A DNA stretch of 64,000 nucleotides, from the NCBI RefSeq assembly GCF_000003855.2, contig NW_003101679.1, positions 4,363,393 through 4,427,392 of the forward strand, read 5' to 3'. Shown here piece by piece: positions 10,344-20,670 of the stretch (the stretch's first letter is position 1; each line of letters begins with the position of its first letter). The notes beneath the pieces were generated by a model, which did not search any database, was not told the origin of the DNA, and was given only the letters and a program-made list of their open reading frames with translations. The position numbers and the translations under genes were made by a program. This DNA comes from Blastomyces gilchristii SLH14081 (Eukaryota; Ascomycota; Eurotiomycetes; Onygenales; Ajellomycetaceae).

Positions 10344-11062
10344 ATGATGACTTCTTCGATACGGACATTCCGCTCCGTATCATCACCTTCCTCTCGCCAA
10401 CTTCACGAGCCACGAAATTCAAATCGGGCATCCAAACGGTTCTCTCTTGGTATTTTCTCAAATTCAGACCTCAGCCGTAGTAGCACTGCAACTACAGCCT
10501 CGGGCAAAGAAACACGCCAATGCGCTCCCACCTCCAACGAGGTTGACCTCCTTCCCAATGATCAGATCAAGCTCGAGGAAATCGCGAACTATCATCTAGG
10601 TCAGATAGGGCGATTAGCGATTGAAATAGCACATTGCAATGAACAGGTCGAGCTATTACCACGCACCAAACTTCCGGAAGGCATGGAGTGTATTGCTAGG
10701 AAACATTATGAGCGAATGCAAGCGGCTGAGGACTGGCTGAAACTGCTTGAAAATTTCCAGGATTTCCACCGGCAGGAAGTTGAAAGAATTAAGGAATTGA
10801 AAAGGAAATTAATGATGAGCAACGCTTTGGATAGTGATCCTCTTATGTATGTTTTCTGCCACTCTTTCCCTTTTGCTTTGCGCTTCTGGGTGTTGTCTGC
10901 CTCAGAATTTTGGTTGTCGGGTTTTGGATGGCTTTGATTTTTTAACACCCTTCAATCTACCGACCGGTGCTGACACAAGGGCCCTTCCATGACATGGTTA
11001 GAACTCTTTCTCGAGACGATGAGTTTCCCAATACGTTTTGTGACTATGACTCCTACACGTAG
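10344..11062 (+). CDS. Hypothetical coiled-coil protein, 187 aa
   Basis: Not recognised. Two exons, 10344-10846 and 11002-11062, with intron 10847-11001 (donor GTATGT, CTGAC branch, TTAG acceptor). Splicing gives a C-terminus ITLSRDDEFPNTFCDYDSYT, whereas unspliced reading runs into hydrophobic nonsense, so the intron is preferred. Residues 1-65 are Ser/Arg-rich. About 75-165 is highly charged and helical, with a conserved-looking block NYHLGQIGRLAIEIAHCNEQ and a Glu/Lys/Leu-rich segment likely to form a coiled coil. No signal peptide or membrane segment. An earlier acceptor (ACAAG at about 10980) would give a stop within a few codons. Confidence 0.55.
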
Positions 11063-11882
11063 AGGGAAAAACAAGTATTTGGTTTTTGGAGACCACATTT
11101 CAATATGGTTAACCAAAACCTAACTCAACCTATTTCAGCATAGTCGAGTATTCAGCCCGAAATTAAAGCTTAGATACAATGCTCCTTTACAAATTTGGTG
11201 TTGAATGGAGATGATCGGGATCCCATTCGAAATTACACCTTTGTATGCTCTTCTTCCTTTGTAGGGCAGAAGGACGGAACGGAACGAAGAGGTAAAGGAG
11301 GGAGGGGAGCGATGACAAAGGGTATGGGGTGGAGACAACCTGAAACTTTTCTCCTTTTCCTTAATGTCTTGAGCACAAAAGCTGCCACTATTCTAGAACA
11401 TCCACGGCTTTGTTCAGAAGGTTATGTGCGGGCGTTGTGATTGCGGAATGGTCTTTTCAGGGATAGGAATATAATGAAAATATCATTGTGTATTAAAACG
11501 CTACATTTGCTTTTGCTCCCTATATACAAATTAAATACTGATTGTTTTTTTTTTTTTCTCCCTTGTTTTCGAAACAGCGCCATCGATCATGAGTACCTCC
11601 GGGTGAAGGGAACAAAGGAAATTATCGATACAGAAGTAGGTATCTATCTATATGATAGATAAGGTTGATTAAGAATTAAAGTGCACAACGGCGCCAATTA
11701 AAGGAACAGGTAAAATAAAACCAGCGGAAAATTAAAAGGGATAAGGACCAGAAATAACAGGAGAAAACACGTGGGAAACGGACCAAGGAAATATTGTGAA
11801 AGGATAACCTTTACCCCCTTTTCGGCCTAAAATCTGGTTGGCCCGTTTAAAACCCCGAGTCCTAGATTTCACAAAATCCATT
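11063..11882. other. Intergenic, nothing recognised
   Basis: AT-rich DNA with a short poly-T run at about 11545-11557. It lies between the 3' ends of the hypothetical gene and the convergent aldose epimerase gene. No supported gene. Confidence 0.4.
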
Positions 11883-13112
11883 TCAAACATTTCCAAAAGC
11901 GAAAGTAACCCAGTTCACGGCTGGTCCGGTGTCGAGAGAGTAGATCTGGAAGTTGTCTTGGCCCCATTTAGGGTTGCTGATGCCGTCAATCCAGCTCTCG
12001 GTCTCGATAACAATACAGCCGTATTGGTTAATAACGTCTACACTCTCTTTGTTGCCTTCCATTTTATTCCGGTGAACCTGAGATTTCTTGACGGGAATTG
12101 TCCCATCCTGATTATTGCAACTGTATATTTGGATGGCCTTTTGGTTCGTGGTAACTTGCATGCTGATGCCGGAGGTACTGGAAGCCATGTTCAGAGCGAC
12201 AGCCATAGTTTCAGGGGACGAGGTCCAGTCTGATTCATTAACTGGGCGATCGATGATGAATGCGTTGTCATACCCTGTGCAGTTGGCACCGCAATTCTTG
12301 GCCGAGGCGATGTCTCTGCCGATGAGCTTCGGCTGAGTGAAGTCAAGGGCACCGTCGAATGTCGTTGCGGTGTCTGCGAGCCTGCCTGTTGGGATCGCCG
12401 CGGAATCGATGTAGATAAATTGTTTTGACAACGGCAGGTGCAAGGTAGTATCGTTCAACACGTTGGGCCTTTTGAACGCATTTAGATTCCAGTAAATGTG
12501 GTGTGCCAACATGATAGGTGTCTTCTTCGTCAAGGCAAGAGAAACGGTTTTTGCAGTTAATTTGGTTCCGCATTTCGTCTTTTCTTTAGAGCACGATGAA
12601 CCGACGCTGTAGGTGGCATATGTGATAACGTCACCAGGGAAACCTTCAAAGCCAGTGTCGAGGAGACTGAAGGTAACGGAGGTCTCAGTGTGATTTACCA
12701 CGGTCCAAGGACGCTGATCATACCCAACAACACCTCCATGGAGAGTCTGGGTGTCGTTGTTTTCGTTTTTGGTAATGGGATACTTAACACCGTCTAGTTC
12801 AAAGGAGCCGTTTTTGATTCTATTGGCGTATCTTCCTACGATGCAGCCAAAGTAGGTATGGTTGGTCTTGGTATCGGTTAGATATTGTTTAGGATCATCG
12901 TAACCGACGGCAACATCCTGCTGCTTGCCATCCCGATCGTTGACTAAAAGTGAAGTCAGGGTGGCGCCATATGGAATTAATGTCGCCTGAATGTTCTGCG
13001 CGGAAATGACATAAGTTTTAAACGGATCTGGAGAAGTAATAGGATAGGACGCTGCCAGGGAGGAACCCCATAGCAGCGCCGACGCAAGTAAAGCGGCTGG
13101 ATTGAAATACAT
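11883..13112 (-). CDS. Secreted aldose 1-epimerase (mutarotase)
   Basis: Predicted 409 residues, single exon. Interconverts alpha and beta anomers of aldoses such as glucose and galactose. An N-terminal hydrophobic signal peptide (about 1-21, AALLASALLWGSSLAAS) indicates an extracellular or cell-wall form, unlike cytosolic GALM. Family motifs are present: GRYANRI (about 93-99), TLHGG with H125, LAHHIYWNLN with H204/H205 equivalent to the catalytic base, and the C-terminal IETESWIDGI with E370 in the position of the catalytic Glu. Several NxT/NxS sites are consistent with glycosylation. Length is slightly above cytosolic forms because of the signal and insertions. A TATA-like TTATTTTATA lies at about 13218-13227 upstream of the minus-strand start. 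Confidence 0.88.
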   Translation of the reverse strand: MYFNPAALLASALLWGSSLAASYPITSPDPFKTYVISAQNIQATLIPYGATLTSLLVNDRDGKQQDVAVGYDDPKQYLTDTKTNHTYFGCIVGRYANRIKNGSFELDGVKYPITKNENNDTQTLHGGVVGYDQRPWTVVNHTETSVTFSLLDTGFEGFPGDVITYATYSVGSSCSKEKTKCGTKLTAKTVSLALTKKTPIMLAHHIYWNLNAFKRPNVLNDTTLHLPLSKQFIYIDSAAIPTGRLADTATTFDGALDFTQPKLIGRDIASAKNCGANCTGYDNAFIIDRPVNESDWTSSPETMAVALNMASSTSGISMQVTTNQKAIQIYSCNNQDGTIPVKKSQVHRNKMEGNKESVDVINQYGCIVIETESWIDGISNPKWGQDNFQIYSLDTGPAVNWVTFAFGNV

Positions 13113-14529
13113 TGGTGCGGCTATAAGACAAGTGATAATGATGGCTAAGATTCTGTAGGTGGTGAAAATGTGTTGTGAAGAGGTTGTAACAGGTAAGAAG
13201 CAGAGCAGGAGGACCGGATTATTTTATAGATTCCCGCGTGCCATCACCCACTCCCACGCGGGGAACATGAATCTCAGTTAACTTAGTGACATTACCGCGC
13301 AGCAGGGATACCACGGAAAGGAAATGCTTAGCGACGAGGTCGAGTGGTGATTGGGTGTTTCCCGGAAACAGGGGGGGGAGCTTGAACTCAGATTGGAGAA
13401 AGCTTCGAGATGGGAATCCAAAAGTCTGCGTGAAAACGATGTTACTAACATGCAGGTGCCCTCCTGGGAGTCACTGGTCGAATTTTGCCTTGTACCTTGG
13501 ACAGAGCAGTGTGCAATCTGAGTTTTCGTTGAAGGTACTGGACCTACAACTTCGATCTAGTTTTCTTTTCCTGGATATTGATTCCTGTAACCGAGCTACG
13601 TCCCCGTTTTTGTTCGGCTCTCTCCAATGAAGTGAGATGCGATGAAATGTATACTTTCTGACTGTCAAGCAAGCAGCTAGTCCAGGATGATTTGAGATAT
13701 GTTGCCCGTCGTCCTGGAAAACTTGGGGACGTTGAGTAAACTCCACCTGCAGCCGAAGCGCAGCTGCGGACCCATGCGCCAAACGATAACATTCGTCACT
13801 CTGCAATTGAGATCGTCATCATGTCTAAGAAAAATCGTTGGCTGGGCAGGACGATCTACAGCTTTCCAGAAAGGCAGTCGCTGGATTCCTTGTTGCGGAG
13901 AAAAACTAGGTTGCATGTCCAGGGTTGCCGGGCCAGACGCGCTGGAATACTGCTGTCGCTCCGATATAGGGCATAAAAGAAATATGAAAGAAATATATAG
14001 TTCAAAATTGAAGATGATGTTTGAATAACCTTGAAAGTTCCAAGGTTCCGGTTTGGATTTATGGTTTGGAAAAACAAGCATAAAATAGCGGCCCACTAAT
14101 TTCCTTCTTTGGCGCTGGAGCTCTCCCGCGTGCAGCAACTTATTAGTTATTGTCTTGGTTCGGAACATAGTATTTCCGTTATTCGAAGTGTCGTAAACAC
14201 AGCGCACGGACCATGTTCCCAAAGAGGCAAAGTCCCCTCGTTTCCCGGCGCAAGAGGATCAAAACATTGGAGGGACAGCGGCATGATAACGGTATCGACC
14301 AACCAACTCGATGCCAATGGCATATCTTCCCTTACGACTTAAAGTGACCTATACCTGCACCTGTGATTTACAATATCTTGCCCTGATGGAGTAGCTGGTC
14401 CTCGATATCCTGGGCACCCTACCCTACCCAACACCGTACCCGATACACCCCAATTGCCTGAGCAACACCCAATTTCCGGCCTCCACATCTCCCTAATGAA
14501 CCCGTCAAGTTCGCCAGTCATAAGTCGCG
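13113..14529. other. 1.4-kb intergenic region, no convincing gene
   Basis: Divergent promoter of the aldose epimerase and the AT-hook gene. A 181-codon minus-strand frame at 13677-14222 has no family features and no supporting splice pattern, so I do not call it. Nothing else recognised. Confidence 0.4.
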
Positions 14530-17500
14530 ATGGATTACAGGAGTGATACATCCTCCCCAGATCCGCTGGGCTATCCCGGCGACCCAGAATATATCCTATC
14601 CTCGGCAACAAAGCCCTTTCTGCGACGCCAAAGCACCTTTTCACCCCGCAAGTCCCTGTCACCTACCAGACGCCTATCACCCAGCAAAGCAGACGGGAGG
14701 AGCGCGCAGTCCATTAGGTTCCAAGATATCATCCTTCCGTCCACTCCGTCTGGACGTTTTAGTGGCAAACATCGGCTGTCCCCAACGAAAACGACGACCC
14801 TAAATTCGGAGAATAATACCAGCCCCTGGAGGATCCGAGTTACGGTCGAGGCAGAGCAGGATGAGGCGGATGAAAATTTTCCAGGTAGTGTGCGATCGGG
14901 TATGAAATCGCGAAGAGGAAGGACAACCAAAGTGCCCTTGAAGGATGAAAATGACTCACTGGAGCCAAGCCCTAAAAAGCGGCGAACAGGGAAATCGGAC
15001 TTGTCGCAACGTGTTCCAACACCCCGAAAAATAAGGAGCAGGATTGAAACACCGACGGGAAATACGGGAACTGCTGAAAAGAGAAAACGAGGAAGGCCCA
15101 GGAAAAGTCAGCCTTCTGTAGAAGGAAGCAATGTGGTGAACAAAGTCACTTTTGCCGAGTCAGTGCGAAAGAAGATGCGAGAAGAGGATCCTTTTCTCGA
15201 CATTGCTACGGAAGATTCAGGAACCAATAATACTGCTGTAGATAACATACTCGCCGATACTGCTGACCCGAACCCTTTGCCCGACTTTATCCTTTCAACC
15301 AGTGATCATAGATCGTCTCCAACGCCCACGGAGAGAACTATGTCACAACAACCTGATTCTCGATCCAGAGTGGAGGGCTCAGCTCCTGATAATCCTGCGA
15401 GCTTTATGTCCTCCCCATACTCCCCCGGAAAACCTACCGGCCTCACACCTGAAAACACAATCGATGCTGGGCATACTCCTGGTCCCCAGGTGAGAGGATA
15501 TCCTACACCTACTTCATCTTCTCTATTAGAAGAAGGGATTGCCGAAATCCAAACGGGTGACTCTTCAGGTGCAAAAAACCAACAAAGCGGATCAGTTCTA
15601 GACCCAACAACCCAGCATCGAGAATTCGACTCGATTCTAGAAAGCGAAGGATTTAGCATGGTGTCACTTGGCACCTTGCCATCAGCGAGGCAGCAGTTAA
15701 ATCATTCATTTCAAGACGCTGTGAATCAGGGCATGATTAACAGCATGAAGAAGTCGCCGAAGAAGGAAGTGCTAGGCAAGTCGAAATCTGAATCTCGACA
15801 TGGCGGGTTATCTGTTTCTAGCATTCCCAAGAAGGATGATGCGTATATGCCCTCTTCAGAGCCTCAACAAACATCACAGTTATCACAACAGGTGAGAAGA
15901 AGTCCGCGACGAAACAATAAAACTCCAGGAACTATATTTCCATCCTCACAGCAGCCGCGTGCACCCGCGATTCAGCCCTCGCGGCCTCCGAAAAAGACAC
16001 GACTCGTCAAGTTAGTCCGAGTAATAAGAGCAGGTATTGCACTTCAGGGTGTACTTAATCGACGTAGGAGGAATTCGAGGCTCCAAAGTCCCTTCTCAAG
16101 CCCGGGTCAGACTCGCGGAGATGATCGCGAGGCTGTAAGGCAACGTCTCGATGCACTCTTTAGAGGTTTTGGAAGCGAGACAGAACGAGAACTACGTGCA
16201 GGACTTCGCTTTGGGGAACAGCTTGCGAACCGCCTTCAGGAGTCTGAGAGTAGAAAAAAGCGGGAAGAACCAGGACCAGCAGTTGACTCACCAATGACAC
16301 CAGATGGCTTCGCAGCTAATGAGCGCAACGACGCGGGGTACGCGGGTATTGGCAATGCGGAGAGTAGAAGTGCATCTTCACATTCAGTGAAAAAACACTC
16401 AAATAGGGAACTGGACGGGAAGTCACAACTTATGAGTAGTCTCGGTAACAAAAATCAGTCACCCCAGCTACGGCTTGGCTCGGAAATGGCACGACGTGAA
16501 GCACAGTGGCAGCGTGAAAGAGAGATCATTAGCCGCCAAATACAGCAGGCAAATTCGAGCCAGGTTATTGTTATTGATAGCGACGAAGGTAGTCCGGAAA
16601 GACGTCCTCTAGGAAATGAAGAGCCTGAGGAACACCATGAAGACAACCCTATGGAAGAGGAAGATTACGAGGACATATGGCAGCAAGAAGCCCGCGAGGT
16701 TGAAAGCCAGTCGGAGTCAGCGTCATTCGTCGAACTTAGTCGAGAGGAAATTATTAAACCGCCACGGAGGGTTCTTCCAAGTCCGTGGAAACGCAACGTG
16801 GACGTTGCTGACCACAGCCAAGACGAAGAAGCGACTCCCGGTCCGGGCCCGTATTGGGCAAACCGCACCAATTTATATCCTCTTTTACCCAGAGGGAAAA
16901 CCGAAACTGCAAAATTCAGAGAACAGAACGTTGAGAGTTCGTCACTACTGGGTTCTCCGGAAAGCGCCACGAGGAGATTTTATCAGCAAAATAATGTTTC
17001 TCCTGAAAACGCGAGCAGCCAGCCTGAATATCCTGAGGATCAACGGCCAATGAGAAGTACCACCATTCCTACCTTCGCGGCTTCCTATGGCAGAAACGAA
17101 TCACCATACTCTGATGACCAGGTGTCTGATGCTGATGCTATCCATCCCCAATGGGCTCCGTCCCCTGAAAGCGGTAAAAATGAAACGAGACAGACGAGTC
17201 CGGATAACGGCGACGTTTATTCTCAGCCATCAGTGGAGGATGACCATCTATATCCAGAATTGCCGTCCAACTCTGTTCATTCTTCGAGAAACCGCCCAGG
17301 TGCTGAGGAGGAAATTTACTCTGAAACAGAATCGCCAAACTTAACTCCTCTGGCGCTCCAATATTATCAACATGATAAGGAACCTTCTACCATTCAGTCG
17401 CAATCTCCTACTGAACCTCAGCAGGAGCCTCGTCCGTCATCTTGGTTCCACAAGTTGACTGACCTTGCTCCGTCGTGGCTCACTACTCCAGCTTCTCGGA

Positions 17501-18252
17501 AAGTTGAAAGAAAGCAACCAGAATCAATCAGCAACCCTGCATCTCCATCATCTCCAAACCGTGAGCCGTCAGTTGAGAGCTCTTCAATTCAAATGTCTTC
17601 TCCTACTCAAAGATATTCGGTTTCGGGATCACCAGCGCAGCCGCTTCCAATTGAGAGCTCTCCTATTCAGCAATCGCCAGTAGGTGAACCACTTGCTCAA
17701 GATTCTCCTTTGCAAGAACCACCAGCACGTGAATCTCTAGCTGAGGAGCCTCTAGTCCATCAGCGCCCTCATCAACCCATCAAGAGGACGATGGTCGACA
17801 CCGGAACCCAGTTCTCCTCGCCACCAATAACGAAGCCTAAACGGCAAATTAGAAGGCAACCCCCTTCGCAACGCAAAGCATTAGCAATCTCGGGTTATTT
17901 TACGGATGACCATTATGCCGCATTGCGCCACTTATACCACAAGGCAAAGCGCTCTCCAGGTTCCTTCCGCTATATCGAAACTCCAGATCGAAATGGAATG
18001 CTAGGTCAACGCATATATTCTGCTGATGGCGTATACAGCCGTCGCATTACCGAGATGCAGATTGCCATTGTGGATAAATTTCGACGGGCCTTGTCTGTGG
18101 ACAGTAGGAGGCGTGGTGGGACGGGAAAAGTGGAATGGAGTGAAACAGAGCTTTTGAGGAGACTGTTCAGCATAATCGTAGGTGAGCAGGTGAGGCGGGA
18201 GCGGAAAATGGATCTTGACCATCAACTTGAGCTAGCAGGCCGACATGGATAA
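14530..18252 (+). CDS. AT-hook nuclear protein, 1240 aa
   Basis: Intronless. Most of the protein is low-complexity Ser/Pro/Glu/Arg sequence, presumably disordered. It begins with repeated SPRK/SPTR/SPSK motifs (about 38-90) of the kind that bind DNA minor grooves or serve as CDK sites. A canonical AT-hook, KRKRGRPRKS, lies at about 184-193, preceded by a degenerate one (SRRGRTTK, 128-135). Basic nuclear-localisation-like clusters occur at 148-152 (PKKRR) and elsewhere. Acidic stretches lie at about 690-725, and Pro/Ser/Gln short repeats (SSPIQQSP, SPLQEPPA) at about 1000-1080. The only globular-looking part is the last about 125 residues (from YFTDDHYAALRHLYHKAKRS), a predicted helical domain I cannot name. 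It probably acts on chromatin or transcription; the exact function is unknown. Confidence 0.8.
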   Translation: MDYRSDTSSPDPLGYPGDPEYILSSATKPFLRRQSTFSPRKSLSPTRRLSPSKADGRSAQSIRFQDIILPSTPSGRFSGKHRLSPTKTTTLNSENNTSPWRIRVTVEAEQDEADENFPGSVRSGMKSRRGRTTKVPLKDENDSLEPSPKKRRTGKSDLSQRVPTPRKIRSRIETPTGNTGTAEKRKRGRPRKSQPSVEGSNVVNKVTFAESVRKKMREEDPFLDIATEDSGTNNTAVDNILADTADPNPLPDFILSTSDHRSSPTPTERTMSQQPDSRSRVEGSAPDNPASFMSSPYSPGKPTGLTPENTIDAGHTPGPQVRGYPTPTSSSLLEEGIAEIQTGDSSGAKNQQSGSVLDPTTQHREFDSILESEGFSMVSLGTLPSARQQLNHSFQDAVNQGMINSMKKSPKKEVLGKSKSESRHGGLSVSSIPKKDDAYMPSSEPQQTSQLSQQVRRSPRRNNKTPGTIFPSSQQPRAPAIQPSRPPKKTRLVKLVRVIRAGIALQGVLNRRRRNSRLQSPFSSPGQTRGDDREAVRQRLDALFRGFGSETERELRAGLRFGEQLANRLQESESRKKREEPGPAVDSPMTPDGFAANERNDAGYAGIGNAESRSASSHSVKKHSNRELDGKSQLMSSLGNKNQSPQLRLGSEMARREAQWQREREIISRQIQQANSSQVIVIDSDEGSPERRPLGNEEPEEHHEDNPMEEEDYEDIWQQEAREVESQSESASFVELSREEIIKPPRRVLPSPWKRNVDVADHSQDEEATPGPGPYWANRTNLYPLLPRGKTETAKFREQNVESSSLLGSPESATRRFYQQNNVSPENASSQPEYPEDQRPMRSTTIPTFAASYGRNESPYSDDQVSDADAIHPQWAPSPESGKNETRQTSPDNGDVYSQPSVEDDHLYPELPSNSVHSSRNRPGAEEEIYSETESPNLTPLALQYYQHDKEPSTIQSQSPTEPQQEPRPSSWFHKLTDLAPSWLTTPASRKVERKQPESISNPASPSSPNREPSVESSSIQMSSPTQRYSVSGSPAQPLPIESSPIQQSPVGEPLAQDSPLQEPPARESLAEEPLVHQRPHQPIKRTMVDTGTQFSSPPITKPKRQIRRQPPSQRKALAISGYFTDDHYAALRHLYHKAKRSPGSFRYIETPDRNGMLGQRIYSADGVYSRRITEMQIAIVDKFRRALSVDSRRRGGTGKVEWSETELLRRLFSIIVGEQVRRERKMDLDHQLELAGRHG

Positions 18253-18652
18253 ATTAGTAAATAGTGAAGTCCGCGCGAAGGAGTTGTCTGTCATAGCTGA
18301 TGCTTTTTGGGATATTCCGTTGTCTCTTGTGTTGGACTACATTTCCACCACCCGCTTCCTCCGCCGTTGGTTTATGCCAATCGCGCAGCATTATTTCATG
18401 CCTGATCAGCGACCTATTTTTGGCTTTATCTTTCGATTATCGGATTTTAAGCTTTTGGTGTTACCGGCGTTTCCATGTTTTTTGACAACCCTATGAGCAT
18501 TTTTTTGGTTGATGGGTTTACTACTTGGATTTTTTTTTTTTTTTGATGGAGAATTAGCGGTGCAACTATTTTATTTTCCATCCAACCTTTTCAGTATCTT
18601 CATTTCTTCTTGCTCTCCATGGAGCTCATAAGCACTTGGATGTGTGTGTACT
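18253..18652. other. 3' flank of the AT-hook gene
   Basis: Presumed 3' UTR and spacer with a 15-nt poly-T tract at about 18530-18544. No gene seen. Confidence 0.35.
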
Positions 18653-18850
18653 TGTTGGAGTATCTGAGACCCGATGGGGTCACTATCGAAGATATCTATC
18701 TGATCATGATCATATCTTTGCTTGTCTGCTAGATGTGTAAGCAAAATTTATATTGTACAGTACTTGTGTACAATACATCTATACTTTCTTTGTCCTAATT
18801 GTTGTTTTCCTATACTCATCAACCACACTGTCTGTTCTCTTGATGTAACA
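18653..18850 (+). mobile_element. Candidate solo LTR, Ty1/copia-like
   Basis: A 198-bp segment that begins TGTTGGAGTATC and ends GATGTAACA, giving the TG...CA termini and TGTTG start common in copia-type LTRs. The flanking 5-mers are GTACT (18648-18652) and GTATT (18851-18855), a target duplication with one mismatch. Inside it is AT-rich with TGTA/TTGTACA motifs resembling LTR polyadenylation signals. No primer-binding site or reverse-transcriptase ORF lies beside it, which fits a recombined solo LTR. Assignment rests only on termini and duplication. Confidence 0.55.
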
Positions 18851-19150
18851 GTATTAAAATTTCATTAAGATCAGAGTGAATACATGAGTCAGAGGATGAC
18901 CTAAGAAGAAGCTGTGTTAATTGCAATGAACATGATTGCTTCTAAGTGAGAATCTCAGAGTGGCCACATCTTATAACTTCCATGCAGAGAAAGATATCTT
19001 CTCTTCCTTTTCTACTTGTTCTCTTCTTCATAACAGCTTGGTATTTTATTTTCTTTTGCTCATTCAGATTGGAAAGTGAACATATTTCAGTTACTCATTC
19101 TTCCAGCTTCATTTCTTCATTCATTCTTTCAAGGGGCAAGTAAACAAGTC
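18851..19150. other. Short intergenic region, nothing recognised
   Basis: AT-rich spacer between the solo LTR candidate and the SANT-like gene, probably promoter and leader. Upstream in-frame codons exist, so a 5' exon or earlier start cannot be excluded. Confidence 0.3.
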
Positions 19151-20084
19151 ATGTCCTGGGCAGAGCAAACAAAAGGTGAGTCAACACAGCTAGCAGATCA
19201 CTTTTCCGAGCAAAAAATTCTGACAAAAGATCATTTCTTTGAAGATATGCCTGATGAGAAAAACCCCAATCGCTGTGAAGCCATGAGTCAAGTCAACTAC
19301 AAAGCGACTGCAGAGAAGTGGGTGACTGACATGTTGCATCGCATAGAAGGACGTCATCCAGATAGCAATAGCAAACAGGACAGAAAGACACCGTTCAAGT
19401 ACGAGAACAACGCGATCATCAATCCCGGAAACGAGGATGAAGCCGAAGAGCCCAGAGCGGCGAATGAGGCTACCGGAAAAACACACAACACGCTTCTACC
19501 CAATCGCAAGACCAAGATTACGGGGCCGGTGGATGGAGCGCGGCGTCCCTGGAGCGCGGCCCATGAGAAGGAGCTCAGGAGTTGTCTGCTCGAGTATAGG
19601 AACTGTCCGGCGGAGTGGAATGAAGATGGGCCTCGATTTGCACACGTCGGTAACCCACCTCTCCATCTTTCTATTATTGTTTGGAAATTCTTAAATGTTG
19701 AAATAGTTCGTTGAAGGATAGGGGGTCGGGGTGGGGGGGGCCGCAAGAAATGACGTTCGATATAATAGTATATGTACTAACCAGCGGGACCTCTCTCCAA
19801 ATACAACTCAACATATATAGATGCTCAAACTCATGGAGCAAAAAGAAGCTCATGACGAATTTGCCAGACGCCGCTCCTTTCACGACATCAATGAAGGCTG
19901 GATGTACCGCAGCATCACGAGCCAACGGATCAAGGCCAGGAGGGCGATGCCAATGGGTTTCTACCATGCCATCAGTAGTGAAGTGGGTTTTATTAATTTC
20001 ACATTGCCATTTACGATTCTATTACTTTTTGTTTGTTTTTAGCTAGGTTTACTTCGTTGGGTCTGGTTGGATTATGCGGAGTAG
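19151..20084 (+). CDS. Hypothetical SANT/Myb-like protein, 232 aa
   Basis: Three exons are proposed: 19151-19645, 19821-19982 and 20043-20084, with introns 19646-19820 and 19983-20042. The reading frame is kept through both, and the last exon ends LGLLRWVWLDYAE. The first donor is a non-ideal GTCGGT, so that junction is the weakest. The N-terminal 130 residues are charged and low complexity. At about 145-165 the motif RRPWSAAHEKELRSCLLEYR resembles the first helix of Myb/SANT domains found in many fungal orphan proteins. It is followed by an Arg-rich region (EFARRRSFHDINEGWMYRSI). Function unknown; DNA binding is only a guess. It lies between a solo LTR and a pseudogene. Confidence 0.5.
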
Positions 20085-20670
20085 CCAGAAGTTAATTTGG
20101 GGATAGGCCGGATTCGAGAATGCAGCTGAAACCCCCAAGGACGAGGAAGGCTAGAGAGATGCAGGTGACGCATTCTTGGTACGTGCTGTGCTTCTTTTAT
20201 CTCTCGTGGTTGTGGTTCCAATGTATCCTATCTGATGTTTGCCTAGTGGAACTCTTATGTTAAATGCTGGGAGACTATGGACCTTCTTAACACGCAGCTC
20301 GTGTATCTAGACTCTTACAATGCGTAGTCAGGGGTAGTTGGTTAAACATCGTAGCCAAAGTGCTTCTAAGTAAACTGTTGCCCGCGAACATTTCTGTTAA
20401 CTATATTTCAGCCGAAAGTTCTATCAAAATATCATGGATACATTATAGTCTACTTAAGCCTGGTGAGATAAAAAACTGCAGGCATACCGTTAACAGAGAG
20501 TAGATAGATCTCTAGATACGACGATGGATTTTAAACATCCCCCTCTCTTAGCCCTTGAAGTCTAAATCAAAAGAAACGCCTTTCAGAGAGGTCGTCCGGA
20601 AGTATCACTTCATGATAAGTCCGTCACTCTCGCCCTACATTCACCAAACACTATATCCACCTATTGACAT
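20085..20670. other. Intergenic, nothing recognised
   Basis: Spacer between the SANT-like gene and the 3' end of the GH72 pseudogene. No family-bearing frame or repeat was seen. Confidence 0.35.

Noticed and set aside
13677..14222. 181-codon minus-strand frame
   Set aside because: No domain, odd composition and no splice-consistent extension; it sits in a divergent promoter.
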